Assembly (NCBI GenBank): GCA_902490145.1
Contig: CABUCT010000028.1
Coordinates: 1-11,156, forward strand
From: an uncultured Oscillospiraceae bacterium
GTDB lineage: Bacteria; Bacillota; Clostridia; Oscillospirales; Acutalibacteraceae
Direction: 5' to 3'
Length of the DNA: 11,156 nucleotides
Shown here: in pieces, positions 1 to 6,246 of the stretch
Numbering within the stretch: position 1 is the stretch's first letter
Layout: each line of letters opens with the position of its first letter
Translations under genes and position numbers: made by a program
The notes under the pieces: model-generated
Told to the model about the DNA's origin: nothing
Seen by the model: only the letters and a program-made list of their open reading frames with translations
Databases searched by the model: none

Positions 1-28
1 CCAAGAAATTATATGCTTTTTCCGTATT

Positions 29-57
29 ATAATACTACTCGAGCCAAAAAAAGTCAA
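29..57 (-). promoter_or_regulatory. Possible divergent promoter reading off the left edge
   Basis: On the minus strand TTGACT (57 to 52) is followed after 17 nt by TATTAT (34 to 29), a good match to a sigma-A promoter. The -10 lies inside a perfect 12-bp palindrome, GTATTATAATAC, at 24-35. It would drive a gene leaving the window on the left, which cannot be seen. AT-rich DNA gives chance matches, so this is only a candidate. Confidence 0.3.
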
Positions 58-65
58 TATAAGCC

Positions 66-94
66 TTGAAATAAAAGATATAATATAATATAAT
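66..94 (+). promoter_or_regulatory. Likely sigma-A promoter for the membrane protein-metK unit
   Basis: TTGAAA at 66-71 and TATAAT at 89-94 are separated by exactly 17 nt. The -10 hexamer is the third of three TATAAT hexamers in a TATAA tandem repeat, and only this copy has ideal spacing from the -35. Transcription would start near 101, leaving a leader of under 40 nt. That is too short for a SAM riboswitch upstream of the operon. Confidence 0.55.
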
Positions 95-96
95 AT
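79..96 (+). repeat. TATAA pentanucleotide tandem repeat in promoter
   Basis: Three consecutive copies of TATAA (79-83, 84-88, 89-93) plus a partial TAT make a short microsatellite that contains the -10 element. Gain or loss of one unit would change which TATAAT lies 17 nt from the TTGAAA. This may be ordinary AT-rich promoter sequence. Confidence 0.6.
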
Positions 97-137
97 TAGT
101 ATCTGTAATTTTAAAATTTTCATAAGGAGCGATTTGG

Positions 138-554
138 GTGAAAGAAAGCGAAAACATGACCGAAGAAGAATTGCTCAATGCTGCCGAAACAGCATATAAT
201 GAAGCGGTTGGAAAAGGTGAGGTTAATATGTTTTCTGATGAAGATATTGAAGAACTTCACAATTCTTATGAAGTTGATGATAATTCAGATGAAGAGTCGG
301 AAAACGATGAAGAGAGCAATAAAAATATTCATGAAGAAAAAACAGATGTAAATGAAGAGTTTGTATCTGTATCAACTGACAAAACTGTTATTTTCTGTGT
401 GATCGGGTTTTTGATAGGTATAGTTTTGGGGTTTATAACATCGAATATTGCCGTTTTTATAGTTTGCGGATTGCTGATAGGATTGCTTGTGGGACTTTTA
501 CTTGATTATAAGAAAGATAAAAAATCTTTCAAAGAAGCTAAAGAAAAAGAATAA
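138..554 (+). CDS. Small acidic two-helix membrane protein, unknown function
   Basis: 138 residues; I do not recognise the family. Residues 1-76 are strongly acidic (about 28 Asp/Glu) and low in complexity, so probably a disordered or flexible tail. Two hydrophobic segments follow, about 83-100 and 104-122, joined by a very short turn (TSN), so they should form a hairpin with both ends on one side. Each helix has a glycine zipper: G90/G94/G98 and G111/G115/G119. The C-terminus is lysine-rich (about 125-138), which under the positive-inside rule suggests both ends are cytoplasmic. The GTG start at 138 is chosen because AAGGAG at 124-129 sits 8 nt upstream; an in-frame ATG at 156 (Met7) is the alternative. 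metK starts 28 nt after the stop with no terminator between, so the two are probably cotranscribed. That does not prove a shared function. Confidence 0.75.
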   Translation: MKESENMTEEELLNAAETAYNEAVGKGEVNMFSDEDIEELHNSYEVDDNSDEESENDEESNKNIHEEKTDVNEEFVSVSTDKTVIFCVIGFLIGIVLGFITSNIAVFIVCGLLIGLLVGLLLDYKKDKKSFKEAKEKE

Positions 555-582
555 TTAAAATATAGGATTTGGGGAAGTTAAA

Positions 583-1764
583 ATGTCAAAATATCTTTTT
601 ACATCAGAATCGGTAACAGAAGGTCATCCGGACAAGGTTTGTGATCAAATTTCAGATGCTGTTCTTGATGAAATTATTTCGAAAGATAAAAATGCCCGCG
701 TTGCGTGTGAAAGCTTTTGTACTACGGGAACGCTTGTAGTAATGGGTGAAATTTCTACTGATTGCTATGTAGATATTCCGGCAGTAGCAAGAGGCGTGGT
801 TAATTCAATAGGATATAACAGTCCGACCATGGGTTTTGACGGGCATACATGCGGTGTTTTAACTGCTATTGATGAACAATCTGCGGATATTGCACTGGGT
901 GTTGACCATTCAATGGAACTCAAAAACGGCCAGGATGATGAACTGAATCTCCATGGAGCGGGAGATCAGGGAATAATGTTTGGTTATGCATGTAATGAAA
1001 CCGAAGAATATCTTCCTCTTTCGCTTGTTTTGGCACATGGACTTTCAAAGAAGCTTGCTGCTGTACGTAAGGATGGAACGGTTGGATGGCTTCGTCCCGA
1101 TGGAAAATCTCAGGTTACTGTTGAATATGACAATGGAAAGCCTTCCCGTGTAGATGCAGTTGTTTTATCCGCTCAGCACAGTGAATCGGTTTCCTTAAAA
1201 CAAATTAGAAGCGAACTTATTGAAACGGTAGTAAATAAGGTTATACCTAAAGACCTTATGGATGATAATACCAAGATATATATAAATCCGACCGGAAGAT
1301 TCACTGTTGGAGGTCCATGCGGTGATACAGGACTTACCGGAAGAAAATTAATAGTAGATACATATGGTGGTGCGGCTCGTCACGGCGGCGGTGCATTTTC
1401 CGGAAAAGATCCTACAAAGGTTGATCGTTCAGCTGCATATGCAGCTCGTTGGGCAGCAAAGAATATTGTAGCTGCGGGACTTGCAGAAAAATGTGAGCTT
1501 CAGCTTGCATATGCTATCGGAGTTGCACATCCAGTATCCATAATGGTTGATACCTTCGGCACCGGAAAGGTTGAAGATGAAATAATCGAAAATGCAGTAG
1601 GCGAGGTCTTTGATATGCGTCCGGAAGCTATAATCCGTGCATTAAATTTAAGAAGGCCTATTTACCGTCAACTTGCTGCTTACGGACACTTTGGACGTCT
1701 GGAACTTGATCTACCATGGGAAAAACTTGATAAGGTTGAAGCCCTTCTTAATGCTGTTAAATAA
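583..1764 (+). CDS. metK: S-adenosylmethionine synthetase (methionine adenosyltransferase)
   Basis: A 393-residue cytosolic enzyme, normal length for the family, that makes S-adenosylmethionine from methionine and ATP, releasing phosphate and diphosphate. The N-terminal GHPDK motif (residues 14-18, including His15 and Asp17) contributes to nucleotide and metal binding. The two family signatures are present: GAGDQGIMFGYA at 125-136 and the glycine-rich phosphate loop GGGAFSGKD at 268-276. The sequence looks complete with no missing key residue. ATG at 583 follows GGGGAAG at 571-577. metK lies 28 nt behind a small membrane-protein gene and is closed by a strong intrinsic terminator. Many Firmicutes place a SAM riboswitch before metK; none is evident here, as neither the short operon leader nor the 28-nt gap could hold one. 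Confidence 0.98.
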   Translation: MSKYLFTSESVTEGHPDKVCDQISDAVLDEIISKDKNARVACESFCTTGTLVVMGEISTDCYVDIPAVARGVVNSIGYNSPTMGFDGHTCGVLTAIDEQSADIALGVDHSMELKNGQDDELNLHGAGDQGIMFGYACNETEEYLPLSLVLAHGLSKKLAAVRKDGTVGWLRPDGKSQVTVEYDNGKPSRVDAVVLSAQHSESVSLKQIRSELIETVVNKVIPKDLMDDNTKIYINPTGRFTVGGPCGDTGLTGRKLIVDTYGGAARHGGGAFSGKDPTKVDRSAAYAARWAAKNIVAAGLAEKCELQLAYAIGVAHPVSIMVDTFGTGKVEDEIIENAVGEVFDMRPEAIIRALNLRRPIYRQLAAYGHFGRLELDLPWEKLDKVEALLNAVK

Positions 1765-1775
1765 GAATTTTATAT

Positions 1776-1806
1776 AATCCCATTTGTTCATCAAATGGGA
1801 TTTTTT
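1776..1806 (+). terminator. Intrinsic terminator after metK
   Basis: An 11-bp perfect stem (AATCCCATTTG at 1776-1786 with CAAATGGGATT at 1792-1802) encloses a 5-nt loop, and a T-run at 1801-1806 follows. It starts 11 nt after the metK stop. This is a textbook rho-independent terminator. Confidence 0.92.
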
Positions 1807-1930
1807 ATTATTCAGTGCTTCCCGAAACATATTAGTGCTTACGATTTAAATTATTAATAAAGATGATTAAATAACCGGATTTTTGATGTTTTTAGGGTGT
1901 TAGTTATTTTATTTATCTCTTTAATCTTTT

Positions 1931-2029
1931 ATGTTGTTGAAGTTGGAAACAGGAGCTTTCACTAATTACGCATCGACATCTGAAATCGCCAGTGGTGAAG
2001 TTAAAGCGAAAGATCAAAATTGGAGTTGA
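1931..2029 (+). other. Orphan 32-codon protein-like fragment upstream of the GNAT gene
   Basis: ATG at 1931 opens a 32-codon frame ending at TGA 2027-2029, six bases before the GNAT start. Its product includes GAFTNYASTSEIASGEVKAK and ends DQNWS. From about 1943 the composition changes from the AT-rich spacer before it to mixed codons such as GCA TCG ACA and ATC GCC AGT, which look like real coding sequence. No ribosome binding site precedes the ATG (the upstream bases are T-rich), and an in-frame TAA lies at 1922-1924. My reading is that this is the surviving C-terminal end of a gene that once preceded the GNAT gene. A tiny expressed peptide is less likely. I do not recognise the parent family. 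Confidence 0.35.
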
Positions 2030-2034
2030 AAAAA

Positions 2035-2487
2035 ATGCTTATTAGAGAATATCAATCATCAGATTGTAAAGAATTGACAGAGCTGTTTTACAATACAGTT
2101 CATAAAGTAAATGCGAAAGATTATACAAAAGAGCAATTAGATGCATGGGCAACAGACCAGAGAGATTTGGAAAAATGGAACCGGTCGCTTCAAAAGCATC
2201 ATAGCGTTGTGATGATTAATAATGAAACTATAGTGGGATTTGGAGATATAGATCAAACGGGATATCTTGACCGTTTATTTGTCCATGCAGATTATCAGAG
2301 AAAAGGAATTGCTACTGCTATTTGCGACGAATTGGAAAAGGCAGTTGATGTAGATAAATTAACAACACAAGCGTCTATTACAGCAAAACCATTTTTTGAA
2401 AACAGAGGATATATAGTGATTAGAGAACAACAAACAATTAGAAATGGAATTTCTTTAACAAATTACCTAATGGAGAAAAAACGATGA
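2035..2487 (+). CDS. GNAT-family N-acetyltransferase
   Basis: 150 residues, the usual size of a single-domain GNAT protein that moves an acetyl group from acetyl-CoA to an amine. The acetyl-CoA binding motif A is clear: a beta strand ending LFVHADY, then QRKGIA (residues 88-93), the R/Q-x-x-G-x-G/A pyrophosphate loop with Ala in the last position. Motif B appears as AKPFFENRGY at 117-126. The N-terminus (MLIREYQSSDCKEL) is typical. ATG at 2035 is preferred because GGAG at 2022-2025 lies 9 nt upstream; a TTG at 2020 in the same frame is the alternative but has no visible ribosome binding site. The stop overlaps the start of a decayed P-loop gene by ATGA, so the two once formed a translationally coupled pair. 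The substrate cannot be read from sequence: it could be a small metabolite, an antibiotic or a protein N-terminus. Confidence 0.9.
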   Translation: MLIREYQSSDCKELTELFYNTVHKVNAKDYTKEQLDAWATDQRDLEKWNRSLQKHHSVVMINNETIVGFGDIDQTGYLDRLFVHADYQRKGIATAICDELEKAVDVDKLTTQASITAKPFFENRGYIVIREQQTIRNGISLTNYLMEKKR

Positions 2488-2970
2488 TTATTTTAATTAC
2501 CGGTGCTTCACATACAGGCAAGACTGTATTGGCACAAAAATTTCTTGAAAAGTAAAATATCCTTATATGTCAATCGATCTTTTGAAAATAGGATTAATAC
2601 GAGGTAAAAACACAAACCTAGATCCCGAAGATGATGACAGCTCAAAACCTATTTGTGACCTATTATTCGTGAAATGATAAAGACCGATATTGAAAATAAT
2701 TAAAATCTTGTTATTGAGTGTAGCTATATTCCGTACAATTGAAATAAAGGATTCTCGAAAGAATATTTAAATGGAATTCAATCTTATCGGGTGGCTATCC
2801 ATAGTACGCAGTTGTCTTTTTGAGTATTTTAATGAAGAATTTATAAAACCTGGTATCATCAAAATGAAAGGTAAAAGGGAGTTTTATTTGTTTTTCTTGA
2901 CTTTATTGTAGCAAAAGAATATACTGAAAAAGTTAATATTTTATATAAGAAGGTCGTTATATGGAGTCAC
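2484..2970 (+). pseudogene. Decayed P-loop (AAA/zeta-toxin-like) small-molecule kinase gene
   Basis: A gene begins at ATG 2484, overlapping the GNAT stop as ATGA. It reads MIILITGASHTGKTVLAQKF, a strand plus an intact Walker A motif (GASHTGKT), before a stop at 2553. Adding one base after 2554 restores reading as KYPYMSIDLLKIGLIRGKNT and on to DDDSSK. A second added base at the A-run 2644-2647 restores a third stretch with REMIKTDIENN, NLVIECSYIPYN and KGFSKEYL. That stretch is broken by TGA 2656-2658, TAA 2701-2703 and TGA 2740-2742, which fit lost Trp, Gln and Trp codons (TGG, CAA, TGG). Past 2820 only scraps in mixed frames remain, such as FNEEFIK near 2828-2848 and VAKEYTEKVN near 2908-2937. 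The 3' end is therefore uncertain, and 2970 is the last in-frame stop. The likely ancestor was an ATP-dependent kinase-like protein of roughly 160 residues; its substrate is unknown. There is no functional product. Confidence 0.82.
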
Positions 2971-4238
2971 TAACACTAATTTCCATAGGAACCGCTTTGC
3001 TGGTGGGATTATTAGTATCAAGGATTGCAAAAAAAGTGCAGCTTCCGGCTGTTACTGCATATCTCATTACGGGTGTGATTATCGGACCGTTTTGTCTTGG
3101 AGCACTGAATATTCCGGGTATTGGTTTTCATAATGATGCAGAGCTTTCATCACTTGGTATTTTGAGCGATGTTTCTTTGGGATTTATCGCATTTGCAATC
3201 GGAAATGAGTTTCGTCTTTCGCAGTTGAAAAAAACAGGTAAACAAGCAACTGTTATCGGAATAATTCAGGCCGTAACAGCTTCTATTTTTGTTGACGCGG
3301 CACTTGTTTCCTTTCATTTTATTATGCCTGATAAAATATCACTTCCTGCAGCTATTACTCTCGGTGCTGTTGCTGCTGCTACCGCTCCTGCGGCTACTCT
3401 TATGGTCATACGGCAATATAAAGCAAAGGGGCCTTTAACATCCTTGCTTTTACCTATTGTTGCATTGGATGATGCAGTTGGGCTTGTAATATTTTCTGTA
3501 TCTTTCGGTATTGCGAGAGGGCTTCAGACCGGTTCTCCAAATATGATTTCAATTGTGGCTGAACCTCTTATTGAAATCGTATGTTCTTTGCTTCTCGGTA
3601 CATTGATGAGCCTTTTGCTTACATATTTTGAAAAATTTTTCCACTCCCGTTCGAAACGTCTTTCATTGGCGGTTACTTTTGTATTCCTGACAGTTGGAAT
3701 ATCACTTATGAAATTCAATATTGGCGGGGTAAAAGTGGGATTTTCTTCACTTCTTGCTTGCATGATGTTGGGTACTGTTTTCTGCAATCTTTGTGATTTT
3801 TCAGAGGAACTCATGGATCGCTGTGATCGTTGGACTGCCCCATTGTTTGTTTTGTTTTTTGTTCTTTCCGGTGCAGAACTGAAACTTTCAGTGTTTTGTG
3901 ACGGGGCAATAGTAGTTATTGGAATTCTGTTCATATTGTTTCGTTCGGCCGGAAAATACATCGGAACTTATTTCAGTGCAAAGCTTAGTAAATGTGATAA
4001 AAAGACGGTCAAATATTTGGGAATCACCTTGCTTCCTCAGGCGGGAGTCGCATTAGGAATGTCAGTAACAGCCATGCAGCTTGGAGAGGCTGACGGGGGA
4101 CTTGTCAGAAATATTGTTCTGTTTGCCGTAATGATATATGAGCTTGTAGGTCCGCTGTTTACTAAAATGGCACTTACCGCTGCAGGGGAGATTAAAAAGG
4201 AAGAAAAAGTATCTTCAAGAGGCGTTGAAGTCAAATAA
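2961..4238 (+). CDS. CPA2-family cation:proton antiporter (Na+/H+ exchanger domain)
   Basis: 425 residues, mostly hydrophobic, with about a dozen membrane segments from residue 4 to about 410. It fits the Na+/H+ exchanger domain family (CPA2, NapA/KefB-like). The first helices carry the family pattern RIAKKVQLPAVTAYLITGVI then GPFCLG (21-46). TAPAAT at 141-146 fits the broken helix next to the transport site, and Asp170-Asp171 in VALDDAVGL match the paired aspartates that bind cation and proton in electrogenic CPA2 exchangers. The C-terminus is a short charged tail (about 410-425) with no RCK/TrkA-N nucleotide-binding domain, so it is a membrane-domain-only member. Inferred role: exchange of Na+ or K+ for H+ at the plasma membrane. 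The ATG follows AGAAGG at 2948-2953, spacing 7 nt. It begins within the dying end of the upstream pseudogene; I see no terminator between them. Confidence 0.92.
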   Translation: MESLTLISIGTALLVGLLVSRIAKKVQLPAVTAYLITGVIIGPFCLGALNIPGIGFHNDAELSSLGILSDVSLGFIAFAIGNEFRLSQLKKTGKQATVIGIIQAVTASIFVDAALVSFHFIMPDKISLPAAITLGAVAAATAPAATLMVIRQYKAKGPLTSLLLPIVALDDAVGLVIFSVSFGIARGLQTGSPNMISIVAEPLIEIVCSLLLGTLMSLLLTYFEKFFHSRSKRLSLAVTFVFLTVGISLMKFNIGGVKVGFSSLLACMMLGTVFCNLCDFSEELMDRCDRWTAPLFVLFFVLSGAELKLSVFCDGAIVVIGILFILFRSAGKYIGTYFSAKLSKCDKKTVKYLGITLLPQAGVALGMSVTAMQLGEADGGLVRNIVLFAVMIYELVGPLFTKMALTAAGEIKKEEKVSSRGVEVK

Positions 4239-4298
4239 ATAGTACATTGTTATGAAGGTATATTTGATGAGAAATTGAAAATCGAATAGTATATATTT

Positions 4299-4346
4299 CA
4301 AAACACATCCCACTGATTCTAAATAAAATTTATGGGATGTGTTTTG
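4299..4346 (+). terminator. Long-stem hairpin, probable terminator between antiporter and his operon
   Basis: CAAAACACATCCCA at 4299-4312 pairs perfectly over 14 bp with TGGGATGTGTTTTG at 4333-4346. The 20-nt loop contains a second small hairpin (TAAAT/ATTTA, 4320-4332). The T-run lies within the 3' arm rather than after it, and GGGTTG follows, so the U-tract is weaker than after metK. Its place 60 nt past the antiporter stop and 40 nt before the his promoter supports a terminator that insulates the two units. Confidence 0.65.
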
Positions 4347-4386
4347 GGGTTGTATTCAATCTTATATATTATTAGTTTGGTTACTA

Positions 4387-4415
4387 TTGACATAATAGGT
4401 TTTTGATGATATTAT
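4387..4415 (+). promoter_or_regulatory. Sigma-A promoter of the histidine operon
   Basis: A perfect -35 TTGACA (4387-4392) and TATTAT (4410-4415) are 17 nt apart. Transcription should start near 4422, giving a leader of about 77 nt to hisZ. The leader has no run of His codons, no T-box-like features and no strong terminator, so attenuation is not supported. Two weak inverted repeats could be operators: CTATT/AATAG (4384-4398) across the -35, and TATTAGC/GCTAATA (4423-4429 with 4459-4465) at the leader start. The regulator is unknown. Confidence 0.75.
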
Positions 4416-4498
4416 GATAGCGTATTAGCATGATAAATCGTTTTGGTAGTAAAAAATAGCTAATAAACATACTTAAGAATCCGAGAGGGGAAAAACCA

Positions 4499-5608
4499 GT
4501 GAATATAGAAGACAGCATATTAAAAAGTGAAGAAAAGGTTATAATGCGGCTTCGCAATATTTATCGAATGCATGGCTATTCCTGTTTTAAGATGAGTAAG
4601 TTTGAGGAATATGACCTTTACGGGCAAAACAAGGACTTTTTGGTATCTGACAGTGTTATTACATTTAATGATACCAATGGAAAGCTCATGGCATTGAAGC
4701 CAGACGTAACATTATCTATTGTTAAGAATTATAATGAAAACCTCGAAGGCGTTAAACGCGTTTATTATAATGAAAACGTATATCGTGTTTCGGAAAAAAC
4801 ACATAGCTATAAAGAAATTATGCAGACAGGATTAGAGTGTTTGGGAGATATAACCGAGTATAATTTATTTGAGGTTATAGCTCTTGCTGCAGCAAGTCTT
4901 GGCAGCATATCTGATAACTGTGTTCTTAATATATCAAATCTTGATATTATATCGATACTTCTTGATGAAATAAAGAACGAGCAGGCAAGGGAAGAACTGC
5001 TTGTTTGCATCGGTGAGAAAAATTTCCATGGTGTGTGTGAGATTTGCCGAAAGTATCAAATTTCCGCTGAAACCGCAATAATTCTTTCAGAAATGACACA
5101 GACTTACGGAACTCCTGCGGATGTGGTTTCAAAAATTGAAAAATTAACTGACGATGCCCAAATCCTTGATGCATTAAAACAGCTTGAGACTGTGGCAAAC
5201 CAGGTAAATGAAATATCTGATATATGTGTGCGTGTTGATCTTTCACTAACAAACGATATGAACTATTATAATGGCCTCGTGTTTCAGGGGTTTGTGGAAG
5301 GTATTCCGTCAAGCGTGATTTGCGGAGGACAGTATGACCGCCTTATGACAAAAATGGGAAAGTCGGCAAAAGCAATCGGATTTGCAGTATATTTAGATTT
5401 GCTTGAACGGTTAAAAATTCAAAAACCTTATGACGTAGATGTACTTTTGATTTACAAACCAAATGAAGACCCAAAGGCTGTGCAGCAACGTGTAACACAG
5501 CTGATAAAAGAGGGTAAAAGCGTATCGGCACAAACAATTACTTCAGATAAGCTTGTATATCGTGAAATTGAGTATTTTAATATAAACAAAACTGGGGGAA
5601 AAGATTGA
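4499..5608 (+). CDS. hisZ: ATP phosphoribosyltransferase regulatory subunit HisZ
   Basis: 369 residues. HisZ is a catalytically inactive paralogue of histidyl-tRNA synthetase that binds short-form HisG and is needed for its activity and histidine feedback control. Class II synthetase landmarks remain in altered form: a motif-2-like MALKPDVTLSIVK (64-76), KRVYYNENVYRV (86-97), the GLECLGD stretch (111-117), and CGGQYDRL (275-282) matching the HisRS GGRYDGL loop. Where true HisRS has an RGLDYYT-type motif with its catalytic arginine, this protein has NDMNYYNG (252-259) with no Arg, which argues for HisZ and against HisRS. After about 310 there is a short alpha/beta tail, smaller than a full anticodon-binding domain. 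The GTG start has AGAGGGG at 4484-4490, 8 nt upstream. First gene of the operon; its stop overlaps the hisG start by one base (TGATG). Confidence 0.95.
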   Translation: MNIEDSILKSEEKVIMRLRNIYRMHGYSCFKMSKFEEYDLYGQNKDFLVSDSVITFNDTNGKLMALKPDVTLSIVKNYNENLEGVKRVYYNENVYRVSEKTHSYKEIMQTGLECLGDITEYNLFEVIALAAASLGSISDNCVLNISNLDIISILLDEIKNEQAREELLVCIGEKNFHGVCEICRKYQISAETAIILSEMTQTYGTPADVVSKIEKLTDDAQILDALKQLETVANQVNEISDICVRVDLSLTNDMNYYNGLVFQGFVEGIPSSVICGGQYDRLMTKMGKSAKAIGFAVYLDLLERLKIQKPYDVDVLLIYKPNEDPKAVQQRVTQLIKEGKSVSAQTITSDKLVYREIEYFNINKTGGKD

Positions 5609-6246
5609 TGAGTGATTTGCTTCAAGTTGCTTTGCCTAAAGGCAGACTTGGTGAAAAGGTATATAAAATGTTTGAATCAGCAGGATTTTCCTGCCCCGAG
5701 GTTTTGGAAGATACTCGGAAGCTGATATTCGAGAATAGGGAAGCGGGAGTATGCTTCTTTTGGGTAAAGCCGTCTGATGTTGCAATATATGTTGAAAGAG
5801 GTGCGGCGGATATCGGCGTTGCAGGTAAGGATATTCTTTTAGAATACAGTCCTGAGGTTTTTGAGTTATTGGATTTAAACGTTGGAAAATGCCGCATGGC
5901 AGTCGCAGGACCAAAAGGATTTCATGATAACACTGAAAATACCTTGCGGGTGGCAACAAAATTTACAAATATAGCTACTGATTATTACCGAAGACTCGGA
6001 AGAGATATTGATATTATAAAATTGAACGGTTCTATTGAGCTGGCTCCGATTTTGAATTTATCCGACGTAATTGTGGACATTGTGGAAACAGGTACAACCT
6101 TGCTTGAAAATAATTTAGAACCGCTTGAAATAATCGTTCCAATAAGTGCTCGTTTGATTTCAAATCGTTCGTCATATCAATTTAAAAACGAGGCTATAAG
6201 TAAAGTACTTGCGGAGCTGAGAAAACAAGTGGAGGCAAAAAAATGA
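5608..6246 (+). CDS. hisG: ATP phosphoribosyltransferase, short form, catalytic subunit
   Basis: 212 residues. It catalyses the first, committed step of histidine synthesis: ATP plus PRPP give phosphoribosyl-ATP and diphosphate. The motifs are ALPKGRL (8-14), the AADIGVAGKD stretch (67-75), KLNGSIELAP (138-147) and the PRPP-binding DVIVDIVETGTTLL (153-166). The protein ends about 45 residues after this loop, so it lacks the C-terminal histidine-sensing domain of the roughly 290-residue long form. This is the HisG(S) type, which works in complex with HisZ encoded just upstream. ATG 5608 is chosen over the TTG at 5605 because it shares a base with the hisZ stop and has GGGGGA at 5594-5599. The stop overlaps hisD by ATGA. 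Confidence 0.97.
   Translation: MSDLLQVALPKGRLGEKVYKMFESAGFSCPEVLEDTRKLIFENREAGVCFFWVKPSDVAIYVERGAADIGVAGKDILLEYSPEVFELLDLNVGKCRMAVAGPKGFHDNTENTLRVATKFTNIATDYYRRLGRDIDIIKLNGSIELAPILNLSDVIVDIVETGTTLLENNLEPLEIIVPISARLISNRSSYQFKNEAISKVLAELRKQVEAKK

Noticed and set aside
1814..1840. AGTGCTT repeated with a 20-bp period after metK
   Set aside because: There are only two 7-bp copies with differing flanks and no further units, so it is not a CRISPR or an iteron array.
2020..2034. TTG start for the GNAT gene
   Set aside because: ATG 2035 has GGAG at the right distance and matches the usual GNAT N-terminus; the TTG has neither.
2656..2742. TGA read as tryptophan (recoded genetic code) in the P-loop gene
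   Set aside because: Two of the stops are TGA at Trp-like sites, but the stretch also has a TAA and two frameshifts, and several intact genes here end in TGA.
3524..3961. A 145-codon minus-strand frame within the antiporter
   Set aside because: It is antisense to a clear membrane-protein gene, with no ribosome binding site seen and Ser/Arg/Asn-rich composition typical of shadows.
4422..4498. T-box or histidine attenuator in the his leader
   Set aside because: The leader is about 77 nt, too short for a T-box, and has no run of His codons and no terminator hairpin.
4947..5312. A 121-codon minus-strand frame inside hisZ
   Set aside because: It is antisense to conserved hisZ motifs, has no domain features, and overlaps another antisense shadow.
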